From: Oscillospiraceae bacterium
GTDB taxonomy: Bacteria > Bacillota > Clostridia > Oscillospirales > Oscillospiraceae
Length of the DNA: 52,185 nt
Assembly (NCBI GenBank): GCA_902799075.1
Contig: CADBYZ010000002.1
Coordinates: forward strand, 1 to 52,185
Direction: 5' to 3'
The notes below the pieces were generated by a model. The model saw only the letters and a program-made list of their open reading frames with translations, was not told where the DNA came from and made no database searches. The position numbers and the translations under genes were made by a program. Positions within the stretch are counted from its first letter, which is position 1. Each line of letters starts with the position of its first letter. Of the stretch, positions 14,373 through 22,242 are shown piece by piece.

Positions 14373-16130
14373 TCAGTTGGTAGTTATAATCACTTTTTCT
14401 TTTCCAAATGTGATGGTTGAACCTACAGGCACTCTTTCTTCAGTATTCTCGTCAAGGCGGCGCCCGTCAAGCCAGGTACCGTGTCCGGACCGGCCGGTGA
14501 TAAAAATGTTTCCCGCGGCGTCGACCACAAGCTCGAAGTGTACGCGGCTTACAACATTATAAAGCAGCGGATAAACAATCGTACAGCGGTCCGGATTCCG
14601 GCCGAATATGTATCGCCCGGGGGCTACCGGGATCGTACTGCCCTGATAGAAGCCGTCTGTGATCTTGAGAACAAGCTGTTTTCCCGTCTGAGCTTCTCCC
14701 TTCAAGTGAGAGCTGCAGCCGGAGACCTCTTCGTTGAGCAGTTTCTTCGTTGCCAGATAATAGACCGCTTCCGCGGCCTTTATCGGCCATACGATTCTGA
14801 TAAGGCAATACAGAAGCGCTTGCCTGCGATCAGGCTTTATTCCGCCTGCCGAAACCTCCAGGCCGCACAGGACTTCACCCGGCCCGCCGTTGGCATCGGA
14901 GTTTGTCATAAGCCAGGTCACGATAACGCCGAGAGCGAGACCGGCGAGCATCCATACCGGAAGCGGTCCGCCGACAAGCTGACCGAGTGCAAAGGGCACC
15001 GCCTGGAAAAAGAACATATCCAGCACGAAAGCGACAAGCCTTCTGCTCCGGGGAGCCTTCGGCCCCGGTGGAAGAGGCTGTGGAGGCGGCGGAGGAGGCG
15101 GAAGCGGAACCGAGTGCCCGGCGGTCGTCAACTCCGGGTATGTCTGGTAAAGCTTTGCGGCCTCGGCGCTATTGATGCATTTCACGATTTCCTGCGCAAA
15201 GGACAGCATGCTCTGGCAACGCTGATCCGCGTCAAGAGACAGGTTCTTTTCCAGTGTCCGGATCTGCTGCTGTGTCAGCCCGCTGTGTGCAAAATCCAGT
15301 TCATCTCCCGCCTGTCTTTGAGAGGCGGAGGGAGGCCGTTTTCCGACACAGCAGCGGTAGAGCGTACCCGCCATGGCATAAATATCGCTCCAGATTCCCT
15401 GTGTATCCCCGCGGGTGGAAACCGTATGCTGTTCCGGGGGACTGTAGCCTTCTTTTTCAATCGGAATAAAGGAGCGGGCCAGAGGACTGTTGCGGGAAGC
15501 TGCCGCGCCGAAGTCAATGATCCTCACACTCCCGTCCCGGCAAAGGAACATGTTGTCCGGGCTGATATCGCGGTGCGTCGTCCCGGAGTCATGCACCTTC
15601 TTCATGCCAAGGATGAGCGGCATCATGAGCGTGACCGAGTCGGAGAAGCTGAGTTTGCCTTTGTGATCTCTCAGGTAGCTCAGAAGTGTTTCGCCTTCCA
15701 GAAACTCCATCACATAGTACGAAGTGTTGTTCTCGTCAAAGTCATCGTACAGACGTACGACCTCGGGGATGCTCTGTATGGAGCGCATAATCTGCGCTTC
15801 GCCCTTGAAATGCTTGAGACCATAGTCAAATGATTCGGGATCTTTCACCGTCATCTGACTAACGCCTTGCTCACGTACGCACCACGCGGAAGGATAATAC
15901 TCCTTGATTGCCACAATACGCCGCGTGAAAAGATCAAGCGCCTTATAAATTGTGCCGAAACCGCCCTTGCCGAGGAAGATCCCGGTCAAATAACGGCCGT
16001 TCAGCACAACACCGGGAGGGAGAACACCAACAGGCAAATTCAAATCTATTCTTTTTTTGCAGAATCTGCAGTATCCATTGCTGAGCGCGTCTTCCTGCAG
16101 GCAAACCGGACACACAGTTGAGGTATCCAC
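14373..16130 (-). CDS. Ser/Thr protein kinase with zinc ribbon, RDD membrane domain and FHA domain
   Basis: A eukaryotic-like kinase of about 585 residues. A small zinc ribbon (CPVC...CRFC) precedes the kinase domain (about 45-310) with glycine loop 'GKGGFG' (54-59), lysine in 'VAIKEY' (Lys76), catalytic loop 'HRDISPDN' (Asp188) and DFG (206-208), all intact. A proline-rich linker leads to an RDD-type membrane domain with two or three helices (about 365-450), then a C-terminal FHA domain ('YIFGRNPDR', 'VSRVHFEL', 'GHGTWLDG'). The start is GTG 16130, which has GGGAG 8 bases upstream; an ATG six codons earlier has no such site. It should phosphorylate Thr on partners that carry FHA domains. It lacks the PASTA repeats of the cell-wall kinase PrkC. 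Confidence 0.9.
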   Translation of the reverse strand: MDTSTVCPVCLQEDALSNGYCRFCKKRIDLNLPVGVLPPGVVLNGRYLTGIFLGKGGFGTIYKALDLFTRRIVAIKEYYPSAWCVREQGVSQMTVKDPESFDYGLKHFKGEAQIMRSIQSIPEVVRLYDDFDENNTSYYVMEFLEGETLLSYLRDHKGKLSFSDSVTLMMPLILGMKKVHDSGTTHRDISPDNMFLCRDGSVRIIDFGAAASRNSPLARSFIPIEKEGYSPPEQHTVSTRGDTQGIWSDIYAMAGTLYRCCVGKRPPSASQRQAGDELDFAHSGLTQQQIRTLEKNLSLDADQRCQSMLSFAQEIVKCINSAEAAKLYQTYPELTTAGHSVPLPPPPPPPQPLPPGPKAPRSRRLVAFVLDMFFFQAVPFALGQLVGGPLPVWMLAGLALGVIVTWLMTNSDANGGPGEVLCGLEVSAGGIKPDRRQALLYCLIRIVWPIKAAEAVYYLATKKLLNEEVSGCSSHLKGEAQTGKQLVLKITDGFYQGSTIPVAPGRYIFGRNPDRCTIVYPLLYNVVSRVHFELVVDAAGNIFITGRSGHGTWLDGRRLDENTEERVPVGSTITFGKEKVIITTN

Positions 16131-16205
16131 CGTCTGTACTCCCTTCATTCAGGCTATGTTTCGATTTGACTGCTCCAGCTTCCGTTGGAATCGGGAGCAA
16201 TTGCG

Positions 16206-16910
16206 TTACCACTGGAACTGATCAGAGCAGAAGGGAACAAAACGGAATATGCTGGTCCCGATTTCGATCAGGTCATAGGGATGGAGTTCAATGGTGGAAT
16301 TGCTGGGAAGCAGCTTATTGTTTACGCGGACAAGATTGGTGGACTGGCCGGCGCTCAGATAGAAGCAGTTCTCTCTGTCGTCGTATATGGTGTTGGCGTT
16401 TTTGCTGCGGGAGACGGCTCTGTCCTTCTTCAGAATCACATCGCCCTCATCCCTGCCGATAAAGGTATTGCCGGCATAAACCTCAAAGCTCCTGCCTATG
16501 TAGGGCCCGTCTACGGCGACAATCCAGCCGACGACATAGCGCTCCGGCAGATCGTCTTCGCTTTCGCATGCGTTATCCTGGGCACTGGTCTCTTTCACCC
16601 GTTTCGGCTTGACGATCGTGGTGGGGCCGATATTCTCGATCACGGGATTTTTCGGCGGCACAGTATCGCCGGAGCTGATCGGATAGTTGACACCAAACGT
16701 GTTGATAAAGCTGTTTGGAGAAGCTGTCGGAGTCGGGCTTTCCGGACTCATGTCAGATACATTAACAGAGCCGGTGTGGACAGACGTCTTAATGCCATAG
16801 TCGGAAACAGACCTGTCAATTCCGACGCTTGCGCCGTTGCAGTATGGGCAGGAGGGATACATGCTGGGATCATAATAGTGACCGTTTGCACATTGTTTCA
16901 GTTGAGCCAT
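16206..16910 (-). CDS. Soluble zinc-ribbon and FHA domain protein
   Basis: A 234-residue cytoplasmic protein. The N-terminus carries a CxxxH...CPYC-type zinc ribbon ('CANGHYYDP', 'CPYCNG'), followed by a low-complexity Ser/Thr/Pro linker (about 30-130) that could itself be a kinase substrate, then an FHA domain (about 135-230). The FHA arginine of 'FIGRDEG' is present, but the usual SRxH signature reads 'SRSKNAN', with the His replaced, so phosphopeptide binding may be weakened or altered. It lies between the protease-FHA and kinase genes on the same strand and is likely an adaptor in that circuit. It has no membrane segment. Confidence 0.82.
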   Translation of the reverse strand: MAQLKQCANGHYYDPSMYPSCPYCNGASVGIDRSVSDYGIKTSVHTGSVNVSDMSPESPTPTASPNSFINTFGVNYPISSGDTVPPKNPVIENIGPTTIVKPKRVKETSAQDNACESEDDLPERYVVGWIVAVDGPYIGRSFEVYAGNTFIGRDEGDVILKKDRAVSRSKNANTIYDDRENCFYLSAGQSTNLVRVNNKLLPSNSTIELHPYDLIEIGTSIFRFVPFCSDQFQW

Positions 16911-16956
16911 TCTCTTTGCCTCCGTTTATCTCATAAATCGTCTTTCATATACACGT

Positions 16957-18369
16957 TTATTGCAGGGTGAAGCGGTTGCTCTTGCTGCCGATATCGATCG
17001 ACAGACCGCGGTGGAGCGTTGTCGGGGTATTGGGTGTGAGCTGCTTCCCGTCTACCGCCGTGCCATAGCTGGATTTCAGGTCAGTGATCGTTGCGGTCTT
17101 GCCGTCAAAGCTGATTTTGCAGTGCAGGTTGCTGACGCCGGGGGTCTTATCCGGGAAAAGCACCTTACATTTGTTTTTGTCACGGCCGACATAAACAGCC
17201 TTGCCTTTTTCAATCGTAAAACGCTTGCCCGCCAGCGGCCCTTCCACGCCGACCAAAACACGCCGGGGGTTTGAAGGAGGCGCAATGTGTATATCCTTTC
17301 CGGTCTGGGTATGCGGGCCATCTTTCTTTACGGTCGGCTTGGGCTTGCGGAGAAGAACAATCAAAACAACTGCCACACCGAGTATGGCTGCGCAGAGAAT
17401 CCCGTAGAGCAGCCAGTTGGTGGTGGGGTTGTGCTGGGGCTGGGGTTTAACCGGCTCATCCGGCACATCCTGCGCCTCCGGCTTCTGTGCGCCTTCATCC
17501 TTCGGAGAGATGCTGTCCAGCCCGATAAGCGTATAGGGCACGTTGTTGCGATCCAGATACGGCTTGATGGTTTCCATACCGACGCCATAGCACAGATCGT
17601 CCACCGTCCAGGTGGTCACGGCAATTGCAGCGCCGTTGTCAAAGACCAGCGGCCCGCCCGAGTTGCCGTGATTGATTTTGGCGTCGAACTCGAGGATCTG
17701 AACGCCGGTGCCGGTCTCCGTGAAAATCTTGTTGACTATACCGGTCGTGATATGGGAGTCAGCCTCTCCGGTGATGGAGACAGACTTGAAAATCTCGTTG
17801 TCGGCAACGCCGGGGAAGCCGACCGTGATGACCTTTTTGTTGGGATCGGATACCGCCTGAGAAGGGACGGAAATCGGCAGCGCGGCGCGCTTGTCGGTAG
17901 GCTCCGCGAGACGCAGGATCGCGAAATCCTTCGGGTGGCGCAGGTTTTCGTCACGATAGTCGACATTCTTGGGGTCACCGACTTCCACAACAAAGGCTTC
18001 CGCATAGTCGTCTTTATCAAAATAAACGCGTATCTGCGCTCTGGCATAACCGGTAATGTTCCCGGCGTTGTCTACCGCATAGGCTCTTTGCCCCTCATCG
18101 TAGTACAGGTAATAATCAATAACATGCTGGTTCGTAATCAAATACTGGGGATTTTCACCCTCGTTCCCGATAAAGAAGCCCGTTCCTGCGCCCACGGGTA
18201 TCCATTCGCTCTCATAAAACACCTCGTCGGTGCTGAACATGTCACCAACGTAGACCCTCGCGACAGTGTGACGAAGCGTTTTCTCATCTGTTGGTGCGGC
18301 AAAGGCAGGGCCTGAAAGACTGAGCATAAGCACAAGTGCCAGTGCCAGGGAAATCAGCCTTTTCTTCAT
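16957..18369 (-). CDS. Membrane trypsin-like serine protease with cytoplasmic FHA domain
   Basis: A 470-residue type-I membrane protein: signal peptide (1-25), a chymotrypsin-fold protease outside the membrane (about 35-275), a proline-rich linker, a membrane helix (about 319-341), and a cytoplasmic FHA domain (about 370-470, 'VYVGRDKNK', 'GVSNLHCKI', 'SSYGTAVDG'). The catalytic triad looks intact: His82 in 'ITNQHVI', Asp148 in 'DFAILRL' and Ser237 in 'NHGNSGGP'. There is no PDZ domain, unlike HtrA/DegP. The FHA domain replaces it as the regulatory module, which suggests recruitment or control by the kinase in the same operon. AGAGGA precedes the ATG. The substrate is unknown. Confidence 0.88.
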   Translation of the reverse strand: MKKRLISLALALVLMLSLSGPAFAAPTDEKTLRHTVARVYVGDMFSTDEVFYESEWIPVGAGTGFFIGNEGENPQYLITNQHVIDYYLYYDEGQRAYAVDNAGNITGYARAQIRVYFDKDDYAEAFVVEVGDPKNVDYRDENLRHPKDFAILRLAEPTDKRAALPISVPSQAVSDPNKKVITVGFPGVADNEIFKSVSITGEADSHITTGIVNKIFTETGTGVQILEFDAKINHGNSGGPLVFDNGAAIAVTTWTVDDLCYGVGMETIKPYLDRNNVPYTLIGLDSISPKDEGAQKPEAQDVPDEPVKPQPQHNPTTNWLLYGILCAAILGVAVVLIVLLRKPKPTVKKDGPHTQTGKDIHIAPPSNPRRVLVGVEGPLAGKRFTIEKGKAVYVGRDKNKCKVLFPDKTPGVSNLHCKISFDGKTATITDLKSSYGTAVDGKQLTPNTPTTLHRGLSIDIGSKSNRFTLQ

Positions 18370-18413
18370 CTTGATAAATCCTCTCTTTCTTTTCTCTTTT
18401 ATCTGCTGCGTTG

Positions 18414-19310
18414 TTATTCGATGCCTAAGACAATAATCGTCAGGTTATCCTGGTGCGGGTTCTTCTTTGCGAGAATGGCATTCTTGACTGCCGTTGCAGC
18501 CTTCATGGGCTTTTGCATAAGCAGCTCCGTGAGCTCTGCCTCGGGCAAGTAATTATACACGCCGTCGGACATCAGGATCACCTTGTCGCCGGAAAACAGG
18601 GGAATCGCGTTGATGTTGCGGTCTACGACGACCTCGTCTGTCTTGCCAAGGTAGCTTGTTATGGCAGCGCGCTGTCGATCCGTCAAAGCCTCCTCCTCAC
18701 TGAGGACGCCGTTCAGGGCCAGGTCATCCAGTTCTCTCCCGTAAACGTGCTCTCGGTTCAGCTGGATCAGGCCGCCGTTTCTCATAAGGCAGATACGGCT
18801 GTCGCCGACAGAAACGAAATGCAGCTGCTGGTTGCGGATCAGTACGGCGATGAAGGTCGTGCCGCCGTCCGTGAGTCCTGTTTCAGAAACAGCTTCGCGG
18901 GCTCTTTTCAGGATACGCAGCATCGTTGCCTCGTCGCTCTTTTCAGGCGCCTCGGTGTTGAACGACTGGAGAGCCGCCTGCACGGCAACCTTTGAATAAA
19001 CTGCTCCGTTTGACAGCCCGCCCATTCCATCGGCCACAACGGCGAGCAGGCCGGTTTTTGCGATCGTCTCCTCATTGGAGGTGCCAAAGCAGTCCTGCTG
19101 CTCCTTTCTCGCGCCGGTGTCCTGATCGTTGCCGATCAAAATTCCGCCTCTTTTCGGAACCGCTGATTTGATATCGGGACCGTGGGTCTCGGGCAGAGGC
19201 ATCGTTTTACCCTCATCAGGGTCGCCTTTTGACCTTCTCAAAAACTTGAAAATACAATACACCCCCACTCCAATTAAAGCAGCTGCTATCAATGCATAAA
19301 TATAAGACAC
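18414..19310 (-). CDS. Membrane-anchored PP2C-family Ser/Thr phosphatase
   Basis: A 298-residue protein with an N-terminal membrane anchor (about 3-24, then FLRRSKG) and a cytoplasmic PP2C domain. The metal-binding motifs are present: 'RKEQQDCFG', 'VVADGMGGLSNG', 'VGDSRICLM', 'LMSDGVYNY' and 'QDNLTIIV'. It should remove phosphate from Ser/Thr marks made by the kinase encoded further along the operon. It lies 44 bases upstream of the protease-FHA gene and 24 bases downstream of a second PP2C gene. The membrane anchor distinguishes it from that soluble paralogue and suggests that it acts on the membrane FHA proteins. Confidence 0.9.
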   Translation of the reverse strand: MSYIYALIAAALIGVGVYCIFKFLRRSKGDPDEGKTMPLPETHGPDIKSAVPKRGGILIGNDQDTGARKEQQDCFGTSNEETIAKTGLLAVVADGMGGLSNGAVYSKVAVQAALQSFNTEAPEKSDEATMLRILKRAREAVSETGLTDGGTTFIAVLIRNQQLHFVSVGDSRICLMRNGGLIQLNREHVYGRELDDLALNGVLSEEEALTDRQRAAITSYLGKTDEVVVDRNINAIPLFSGDKVILMSDGVYNYLPEAELTELLMQKPMKAATAVKNAILAKKNPHQDNLTIIVLGIE

Positions 19311-19334
19311 TAATGCACATCCTTTCTCTGCGCT

Positions 19335-20162
19335 TTATGATGAAATACGCTCGACGACGATTACGCTCATGTTGTCCTGATGCGGCATTTTCTTTTCCAG
19401 AACATGCCTGACAAGCTCGTCCGATGCCTTGTCCGGCGTCAGCTCAAGGTCTTTGGCCATTTCTTCTTCAGAAAGAGACCGGTATATTCCATCGCTCATG
19501 AAGACAACTTTATCGCCTGTAAGCAGCCGGATGGGGTTTAAGGTCAAATCGATCCGGCGTATCTTTTCCGACCCGATTCCGGAGATGAGAGAATCCCGAT
19601 ACATATTATCTTTCGCGTCTTCAAAGGATATCTTTCCCATCCATGCCCGCTCATCCAAAGAGGGGCCGAGCACATGCTCCCGATTCAACTGCAGAGGGAC
19701 ATATTTTTTTTCGGTCTTGTGCTTACGGAAAAGGTATATCCTGCTGTCACCGACGGAGAGCATATAAAACCGGTCTTCCACAAACATGCCGGCAATCAGC
19801 GTCGTACCGCCGGGCTTTTCTTCATCGTAAATCTTGTACGCCTCATTATTCGCCCCGTAGGCCAGCGACAAAAGGATCGAAAACGGGGGAAGTCCTGTAT
19901 CGAGAGCCTCCTGAAAATGCTTCATCAGATACTCTACCGTGATCCAGCTGAATTGAGCGCCGTTTTTCATTCCCCCCATTCCATCTGCGAGAACTGCAAG
20001 CAGCGTTTGTTTCCCCTTGTACGTACCGAGCACCATACCGTAATCGTCCTGCTGCTCTTTTCGTGAGCCCTGGTTTGACTGGGCCCCTTTTTTCCAGTAG
20101 AAGGAGGAAATAACATTTTCGCTTTCCAATTGCCCGCTGTGTTCAGGCCTGCCGTCTTGCAT
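19335..20162 (-). CDS. Soluble PP2C-family Ser/Thr phosphatase
   Basis: A PP2C phosphatase of about 275 residues without a membrane segment. Conserved motifs are 'NQGSRKEQQDDYG', 'LADGMGGMKNG', 'VGDSRIYLF', 'FMSDGIYRS' and 'QDNMSVIVV', so the manganese-binding aspartates are intact. The start is ATG 20162, which has AGAGGAG about 6 bases before it; an in-frame ATG at 20183 has no such site. It is the second gene of the operon, after the HTH regulator. Its pairing with an anchored PP2C in the same operon implies a division of substrates or compartments. Confidence 0.9.
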   Translation of the reverse strand: MQDGRPEHSGQLESENVISSFYWKKGAQSNQGSRKEQQDDYGMVLGTYKGKQTLLAVLADGMGGMKNGAQFSWITVEYLMKHFQEALDTGLPPFSILLSLAYGANNEAYKIYDEEKPGGTTLIAGMFVEDRFYMLSVGDSRIYLFRKHKTEKKYVPLQLNREHVLGPSLDERAWMGKISFEDAKDNMYRDSLISGIGSEKIRRIDLTLNPIRLLTGDKVVFMSDGIYRSLSEEEMAKDLELTPDKASDELVRHVLEKKMPHQDNMSVIVVERISS

Positions 20163-20261
20163 ATAATCTCCTCTTCCATCCATTGTTTGCTGTCATATTT
20201 GTTCTGTAATCCTGTATCTTCGCTTTGCTGCCATGATAATAACAAAGAAAGAACGCTGCCG

Positions 20262-20280
20262 TGTCGCTTCCTAAGCGACA
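20262..20280 (-). promoter_or_regulatory. Hairpin directly after the HTH gene (possible attenuator)
   Basis: TGTCGCTT (20262-20269), a 3-base loop and AAGCGACA (20273-20280) form a perfect stem that abuts the stop codon of the HTH gene. Only a mixed pyrimidine stretch (GTTCTTTCTTTG) follows on the minus strand, so termination would be partial. Confidence 0.5.
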
Positions 20281-20745
20281 TTATTCCTTGCTGTACAGAT
20301 CAAGAAAATAATGTGCCTGCAGATGGGAATTAACATCGTCAATTGTGCTTTCCTTAATGATCCCGTTGCTGATGATAATATCCCTTGCCCGGTTTCCGCT
20401 CAATGGCGCGCAGCCGCCATAATGCAGAAGACGCTGCGTTTCATCGAAGCTCAAGCGGAGGACAAGCGCAAGACGAATCAGGACATTCCGCTGCGGATGC
20501 TTTGTGGAACCGTTCAGGATTTTGTACAGCGAAGCGCGGTTAAGCGCTGCCAGCTCAGCCAGCGCGTCTGTTGAAATGGCGCGCTTGCTCATAAAGCTGA
20601 TCAGACAAGCGCGAAGCGAGTTCGGCGGCAGCTCGTTTATTAACGCTGTCGGAGACGTATCTTGCCTCAGTGCCTTTTCCATGGCTCGTGTTTTTGAACT
20701 GTTTTCATCAAATTGGTGCAAACTCCCACCTTCTTCACTCATCAT
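20281..20745 (-). CDS. HTH transcriptional regulator at the head of the kinase operon
   Basis: A protein of about 154 residues. A central segment ('LAELAALNRASLYKILNGSTKHP') is a helix-turn-helix of the XRE/Cro kind, followed by 'RNVLIRLALVLRLSFDETQRLL', the usual continuation in such regulators. It probably binds DNA and controls its own operon. The start is uncertain. A frame extends to a TTG at 20859 with translation that looks unnatural, and the ATG pair at 20745/20742 is the more likely start although its ribosome binding site is weak. It is followed by a hairpin and then by the PP2C, protease, FHA and kinase genes. Confidence 0.65.
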   Translation of the reverse strand: MMSEEGGSLHQFDENSSKTRAMEKALRQDTSPTALINELPPNSLRACLISFMSKRAISTDALAELAALNRASLYKILNGSTKHPQRNVLIRLALVLRLSFDETQRLLHYGGCAPLSGNRARDIIISNGIIKESTIDDVNSHLQAHYFLDLYSKE

Positions 20746-20886
20746 AACATCCGAATAGCTTTGCTGTAATGCAGCGCCGAACACGGGCGGAGCATACCGT
20801 CCGTCAGAAACCTTGATAAGCAGCAACGCAAAAGCCGCCCGCCGTGCGGCATGCGCCAACGCCTTCAGCCTATGTTTATGAACTAT

Positions 20887-20915
20887 ATATTAACATGGGA
20901 GTATAGCGTTTGCAA
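20887..20915 (-). promoter_or_regulatory. Promoter of the HTH-PP2C-FHA-kinase operon
   Basis: On the minus strand TTGCAA (20915-20910), a 17-base spacer and TAATAT (20892-20887). Transcription would start near 20880, giving a leader of about 135 bases to the preferred start codon. Confidence 0.6.
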
Positions 20916-21259
20916 GCGGTTTTGAATCATTTGCTGCTATATTCTGTAATTGATTTGGTAATCGGCTCTGAACAATTTATAGCAGACTGATACGAAATGG
21001 CCCTTGTTTTCATCACTTTGGCCCCTTCTTTATAATCCCAGCCGCCCACATCGGTGAGCCGCTATACATGGACACGGAAAGAATCGAGGAAATCGGCAAA
21101 AATTCAATTTTGCAACTGTCCTCGTAAAATAGACAGATATGTATTATGACGGTGTTTCAGCTTTTTGAACCCCAATTGGTGCTGATCGTATAGGACATCG
21201 CCCCTTTTCGCAGGAAAGCGCAGAAGCCGTCTCAAACACTTTTCGATGTGCTGATGCGC
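20916..21259. other. AT-richer intergenic stretch without a supported gene
   Basis: This 344-base stretch between the kinase operon promoter and the leucine-rich-repeat gene holds no convincing gene, RNA or promoter. A 19-codon frame from an ATG near 21069 ('MDTERIEEIGKNS...') ends at a TAA and might be a decayed gene tail, but it cannot be supported. Confidence 0.4.
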
Positions 21260-21282
21260 AAAAATAGACATTGTCTATTTTT
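21260..21282. repeat. Perfect hairpin at the 5' end of the leucine-rich-repeat gene
   Basis: AAAAATAGAC (21260-21269), a 3-base loop, and GTCTATTTTT (21273-21282). It reads like a terminator or an operator. The only in-frame start codon of the downstream gene (TTG 21271) lies inside its loop. Confidence 0.6.
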
Positions 21283-21816
21283 TGTGGGAGAGTAGTATGC
21301 TTTCTCCTGATCTTTGCTCTTCTCCTTACCCTGGGCGCCTCCGCTTTCGCGGAGGGCGAGGTGGAGATCATTTACATGGACGGCATCCCCGTCGTGATGG
21401 AGTCCTTCGGCCTGTCCCTCTCGGACAGCGATACCTTTGACGCGCAGGGCGAGGGCTTCAAGCTCCCCGCCGCGCTCGTCGACATTGAAGAGGAGGCCTT
21501 CGCGGGCATCCCGGCCTCGCGCGTGGAGATCACCGAAAACGTGAAGACCATCGGCCCGCGCGCCTTCGGCGACTGCCAGAACCTCAGAGTTCTCGTCATC
21601 CCCGAAACGGTGAAGAGCATTGACGTCAGCGCTGTCGAGGGCTACAAGTACATCATCACCGTCTACGGCAAGACGGGCAGCGAGGCCTGGCGCTTCGCAA
21701 CCACGGCCCCCGGCTGTATCTTCGTGGCCACGGACTCCCAAGGCGGGGACGGAGATATCGAAGTCGATCCGATCCCCGCATCGGCCCCCGTGGTGATGCC
21801 CTACGTGGCTTTTTAA
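21271..21816 (+). CDS. Short secreted BspA-type leucine-rich-repeat protein, start disrupted
   Basis: The frame encodes a hydrophobic signal-like segment ('LLIFALLLTLGASAFA') and then one or two BspA-type leucine-rich repeats ('AFAGIPASRVEITENVKTIGPRAFGDC'), ending with the family's typical cap ('VYGKTGSEAWRFA') and a Pro-rich tail. Such proteins are usually surface-exposed or secreted. The start is odd. The only in-frame start is a TTG within a hairpin, whereas a well-placed GGGAG and ATG at 21297 lie in another frame and would have been the natural start. A small indel in the signal peptide, or a sequencing error, would explain this. No partner genes are visible. Confidence 0.55.
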   Translation: MSIFCGRVVCFLLIFALLLTLGASAFAEGEVEIIYMDGIPVVMESFGLSLSDSDTFDAQGEGFKLPAALVDIEEEAFAGIPASRVEITENVKTIGPRAFGDCQNLRVLVIPETVKSIDVSAVEGYKYIITVYGKTGSEAWRFATTAPGCIFVATDSQGGDGDIEVDPIPASAPVVMPYVAF

Positions 21817-21920
21817 AAACGCATACGAAAACAGGGCGCGGTCTTGTGATCGCGCCCCTGTGCGTGAACAGCAGGTTAATCAGAATGATTGCCTATGAAT
21901 CAGGCCCTGACCGCAAGCAT

Positions 21921-22088
21921 TCAGCCGGGAAAAACAATTTTCGCAAAGACACAGTAACGAAACGGGATCTGTCCCAGGCGGATCTGCGCGGTACGCCGCC
22001 CGCAGAGAATCACAAGGGCACTCCCCTTGCGCTCATACTTGCTCTGCAGGGTGTCCATTTCCTGCTCAAGGTCAATAAATCTTTCCAT
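21921..22088 (-). pseudogene. Remnant of an archaeal-type AAA ATPase gene (N-terminal fragment)
   Basis: On the minus strand, GAGGT and an ATG at 22088 open a 55-residue frame that begins 'MERFIDLEQEMDTLQSKYER', continues 'KGSALVILCGRR' and then loses similarity before a TGA at 21923-21921. The beginning matches the start of ATPases of the PF01637 type, where GRR is followed by the Walker A motif (VGKT). Here that motif is missing and the sequence reads TAQIRLGQ. I interpret it as the decayed 5' end of such a gene. The family match is from memory of the conserved N-terminus. Confidence 0.5.
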
Positions 22089-22174
22089 GTGAATTACCTC
22101 AAGTGTTAAGTCAGTAAAAATATTGTTAACCCGCTAAGCTCTGTTTTGCCTCTCATGAATGCACCTCAAAAGTG

Positions 22175-22220
22175 AAAAGTACCCATAGCGGGCAATGATG
22201 CCTCTGCTATGGGTACTTTT
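22175..22220. terminator. Bidirectional terminator-like hairpin
   Basis: A perfect 15-bp stem (22175-22189, AAAAGTACCCATAGC, with 22206-22220) encloses a 16-base loop. Its A/T ends supply a T-tract in both directions. It lies just past the stop codon of the minus-strand gene at 22243. Confidence 0.75.
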
Positions 22221-22242
22221 GTTGGCTTCTGTGAAATGGAAA

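Noticed and set aside
21846-22109. An 87-codon plus-strand frame
   Set aside because: No ribosome binding site or family; the other strand carries a recognisable ATPase remnant with one.
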